Shown piece after piece: positions 63,201 through 64,000 of a stretch of DNA of 64,000 bases (its first letter is position 1; every line of letters begins with the position of its first letter). The notes under the pieces are model-generated. The model was not told where the DNA came from and did no database searches. It was given only the letters and a program-made list of their open reading frames with translations. Origin of the DNA: Verrucomicrobiota bacterium (GTDB lineage Bacteria > Verrucomicrobiota > Verrucomicrobiia > Limisphaerales > J093); assembly GCA_029556615.1 (NCBI GenBank), contig JAKQDD010000138.1, positions 1 through 64,000 of the forward strand, given 5' to 3'. A program made the position numbers and the translations under genes.

Positions 63201-64000
63201 GTGGCGATCCAACGGCTGTCGAGACTCTGGTCGGCGGCCATCACCCTTGTGGCTGGCGCGGAGAATCGGGCACTGGGCAGGGGGCAGTGTTCGAGCACGC
63301 GGGCGATGCGGGTGTGATGTGCCTGTTGATGGGTGGGATGGCCGTCATCGAGCTGGAGCGCTCCGACCAGCCACGGCAGGGCGGCGGCCTCGTCGCCGCG
63401 GATCATGCGCTGAGTCCCTTCGTTGACGTGGAGCTGGGCGAGTTGATGGCGGGCGACTCGGTGAGCCCGCCACGACTGCCAGAGCGCCATCGAGACCAGC
63501 AGGCCGATCGCGAGCGCGGCGATGCCGATGCGTTTGAGGAGGGCGAGGTGCCGTTCCAAGCGGCGGAGGCGTCTCACGGACGCTCCCCGCTCGAGGAGGG
63601 CGAGGTCTGCCAGCAGTTCATCCGCCCGCGCGTAGCGCCGGTGGGTTTCCCTGGCGCAGGCGCGGAGCAGCACTTCGTTGAACTCGAGGAGTGCGGCGGC
63701 ATCGGGCAGTTGGCGGAGGTTGTGGGGCAGTCGCGGGTACTCGGTCCGGCTCAGGCCGGTGCTGATTTCGTACAGCAGCTTGCCGAGGGCGTAGAGGTCG
63801 GCCTGCGGACTGCCGGGCCCTTCGGGGGGAAGGTACCCCTCGGTGCCGACGATCGAGCCGGTGTTGCCCGCGGCGGACACGAGGCCGATATCGGCGAGCT
63901 TGGGGACGCCGTGGACGAAGATGACATTCGACGGTTTGACGTCGCGGTGGACGAGGCCGTGTGCGTGGAGGTATTGGAGGGCCGCGGCAAGGGCCGTGGC
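60293..64000 (-). CDS. Ser/Thr protein kinase with WD40 repeats (5' end outside the window)
   Basis: Partial: the reading frame runs off the right edge without a start. At the window edge the translation reads ALAAALQYLHAHGLVHRDVK then PSNVIF, the HRD catalytic loop, followed by KLADIGLV, where the usual DFG is DIG, and GTEGYLPPEGP as activation segment end. A transmembrane helix (IGIAALAIGLLVSMALWQSW) separates the kinase from a large extracytoplasmic region with about ten WD40 repeats (for example SPDGRYLAASSADGFVRIWD), a LamG-like insertion and a C-terminal beta domain. It would sense an outside cue and act on a cytoplasmic target, probably the overlapping sigma factor (inference). Confidence 0.9.
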   Translation of the reverse strand, partial: ATALAAALQYLHAHGLVHRDVKPSNVIFVHGVPKLADIGLVSAAGNTGSIVGTEGYLPPEGPGSPQADLYALGKLLYEISTGLSRTEYPRLPHNLRQLPDAAALLEFNEVLLRACARETHRRYARADELLADLALLERGASVRRLRRLERHLALLKRIGIAALAIGLLVSMALWQSWRAHRVARHQLAQLHVNEGTQRMIRGDEAAALPWLVGALQLDDGHPTHQQAHHTRIARVLEHCPLPSARFSAPATRVMAADQSLDSRWIATAHEDGGVRLWETASGACLRTLPHEFPVLRCEFTPSGDQLLTITAGQQAILWDLTHPDRSPLRLDQAVGFASDGYSVGLNQTLGRAYLAKGARRFARVQELTPLSEHFTNLTLGLKLAGQGDILTIQYAVRQRGPEGRIFCQGELRDTPATDPFDFGHDHPPGPTWGRAFLMLENASVADVPNARGRLVWDNLKMRRYPSNENPTAWRLIDDFSDPTLDRWISAAPKDSSNRYEVQDGRLVMSSDNLPRTHYGWSGALRLEWLDIDAAHTTEIEVDLLSADAPHPQAALTLARPVLHRMTVPDRPFLLAGRSLVLTWWDRTVRRWDLEQQRFVAMEGHGPAIHALQTGSFADPFSVSPDGKHLAYAQNEEGSIWDLDSGRKRFLKALAPIRTTGAQFSPDNRFLVVTHAQGLTLIRTTDGQQAATLGSGSSSRLPCCSARGSRVAAVADTGSVLAWDLGDLEDPPAVFPHAFSINRLTFSPDGRYLAASSADGFVRIWDVLRREPFGPPLPGWLVRFSPDGTDLLLLGSTDAWLWNLSRVRMTPQLVPPLCGDHTSATASDGTLTAEIAGREILIRTRQTRYALAGQNSLPWRRLAFSLDGRHLIAENSDLHIWTWDLPTRTLIEPPTPARYDPTLSHPAPLPATVDPLDQESLADMAAFLGGQRPDGEGGMLSVDEPERGRLLDRLRRNHVLPTSPDAATRQRWHRDQAEAAEHAMDWEAAVFHWERPAPLSPHNRHAHRLAYAQHAASLVSQAIREGRSRWSVILPRQPWASADMLDLGTSYNLPLGEPLAGETPGASFRALSSGVQLLGGVPFDARGAIRLGRANPVLIPVGRACRRIHFLHASGQRVGRQGLREPVARFEVTYDTGEKAVVNPMNPDDVPPYDDARFFESVGMAWAGTAPGLRSALAWTAASPNPAFPRPLLYLTRTTWDLPAEHQHRTVRSLALQASSNAATLLVFAITAEGAP

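Noticed and set aside
1-64000. CRISPR arrays, prophage, toxin-antitoxin or defence islands
   Set aside because: No regularly spaced short repeats, no cas-like, integrase or phage structural genes were seen; the repeats present are dispersed, not arrayed.

Overview
The window reads as a GC-rich chromosomal segment of a free-living member of the Verrucomicrobiota, probably a Limisphaerales/Pedosphaera-like lineage (inference). Support: very large secreted proteins built from PA14, Ig-like, DUF11 and LamG modules; a PEP-CTERM protein; Tat-exported or signal-peptide glycoside hydrolases; a MamK/MreB-like actin; and an ECF sigma factor overlapping a Ser/Thr kinase with WD40 repeats. Genes are dense, many adjacent pairs overlap by 4 bp, and I found no tRNA, rRNA or CRISPR.

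Layout. 1-136 holds the 3' end (domains V and VI) of a group II intron, followed by a UDP-glucuronate-decarboxylase-like epimerase (393-1325). 1439-16886 is a run of exported proteins: a 2288-residue multidomain protein, a PEP-CTERM protein and two clan GH-D (melibiase-like) glycosidases, facing a convergent SDR gene. 18024-29438 carries an M14 carboxypeptidase-like exoprotein, a lipoprotein, two TPR proteins, a PilT ATPase, HemW, ThpR, an aldo/keto reductase and a secreted propeller protein. 29572-35097 has the actin-like ATPase directly abutting 6-phosphofructokinase, then a GH116-like exported glycosidase with an inserted domain and a clear terminator. 35324-44470 has an RRM protein, a fused MFS/spermidine-synthase protein, a PAS histidine kinase and pyruvate phosphate dikinase.

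44807-49034 is the conserved ffs (SRP RNA)-dnaX-ybaB-recR block followed by a HAD phosphatase. 49228-59550 has smc, an alpha/beta-hydrolase-like protein overlapping an OmpA/MotB-like protein, a DUF1015 protein, a DapA-family lyase/synthase and two unknown envelope genes. The right edge (59622-64000) is an ECF sigma factor overlapping a Ser/Thr kinase-WD40 gene whose 5' end lies outside the window.

The most unusual structure is a dispersed, intergenic, palindrome-bounded composite repeat (module A about 90 bp, module B about 85 bp; A five copies, B three full copies and one remnant). Repeat ends supply the stop codons of smc and pilT and lie next to the ribosome-binding site of the histidine kinase. 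A separate 84-bp repeat occurs twice, with a third partial copy beside the intron remnant.
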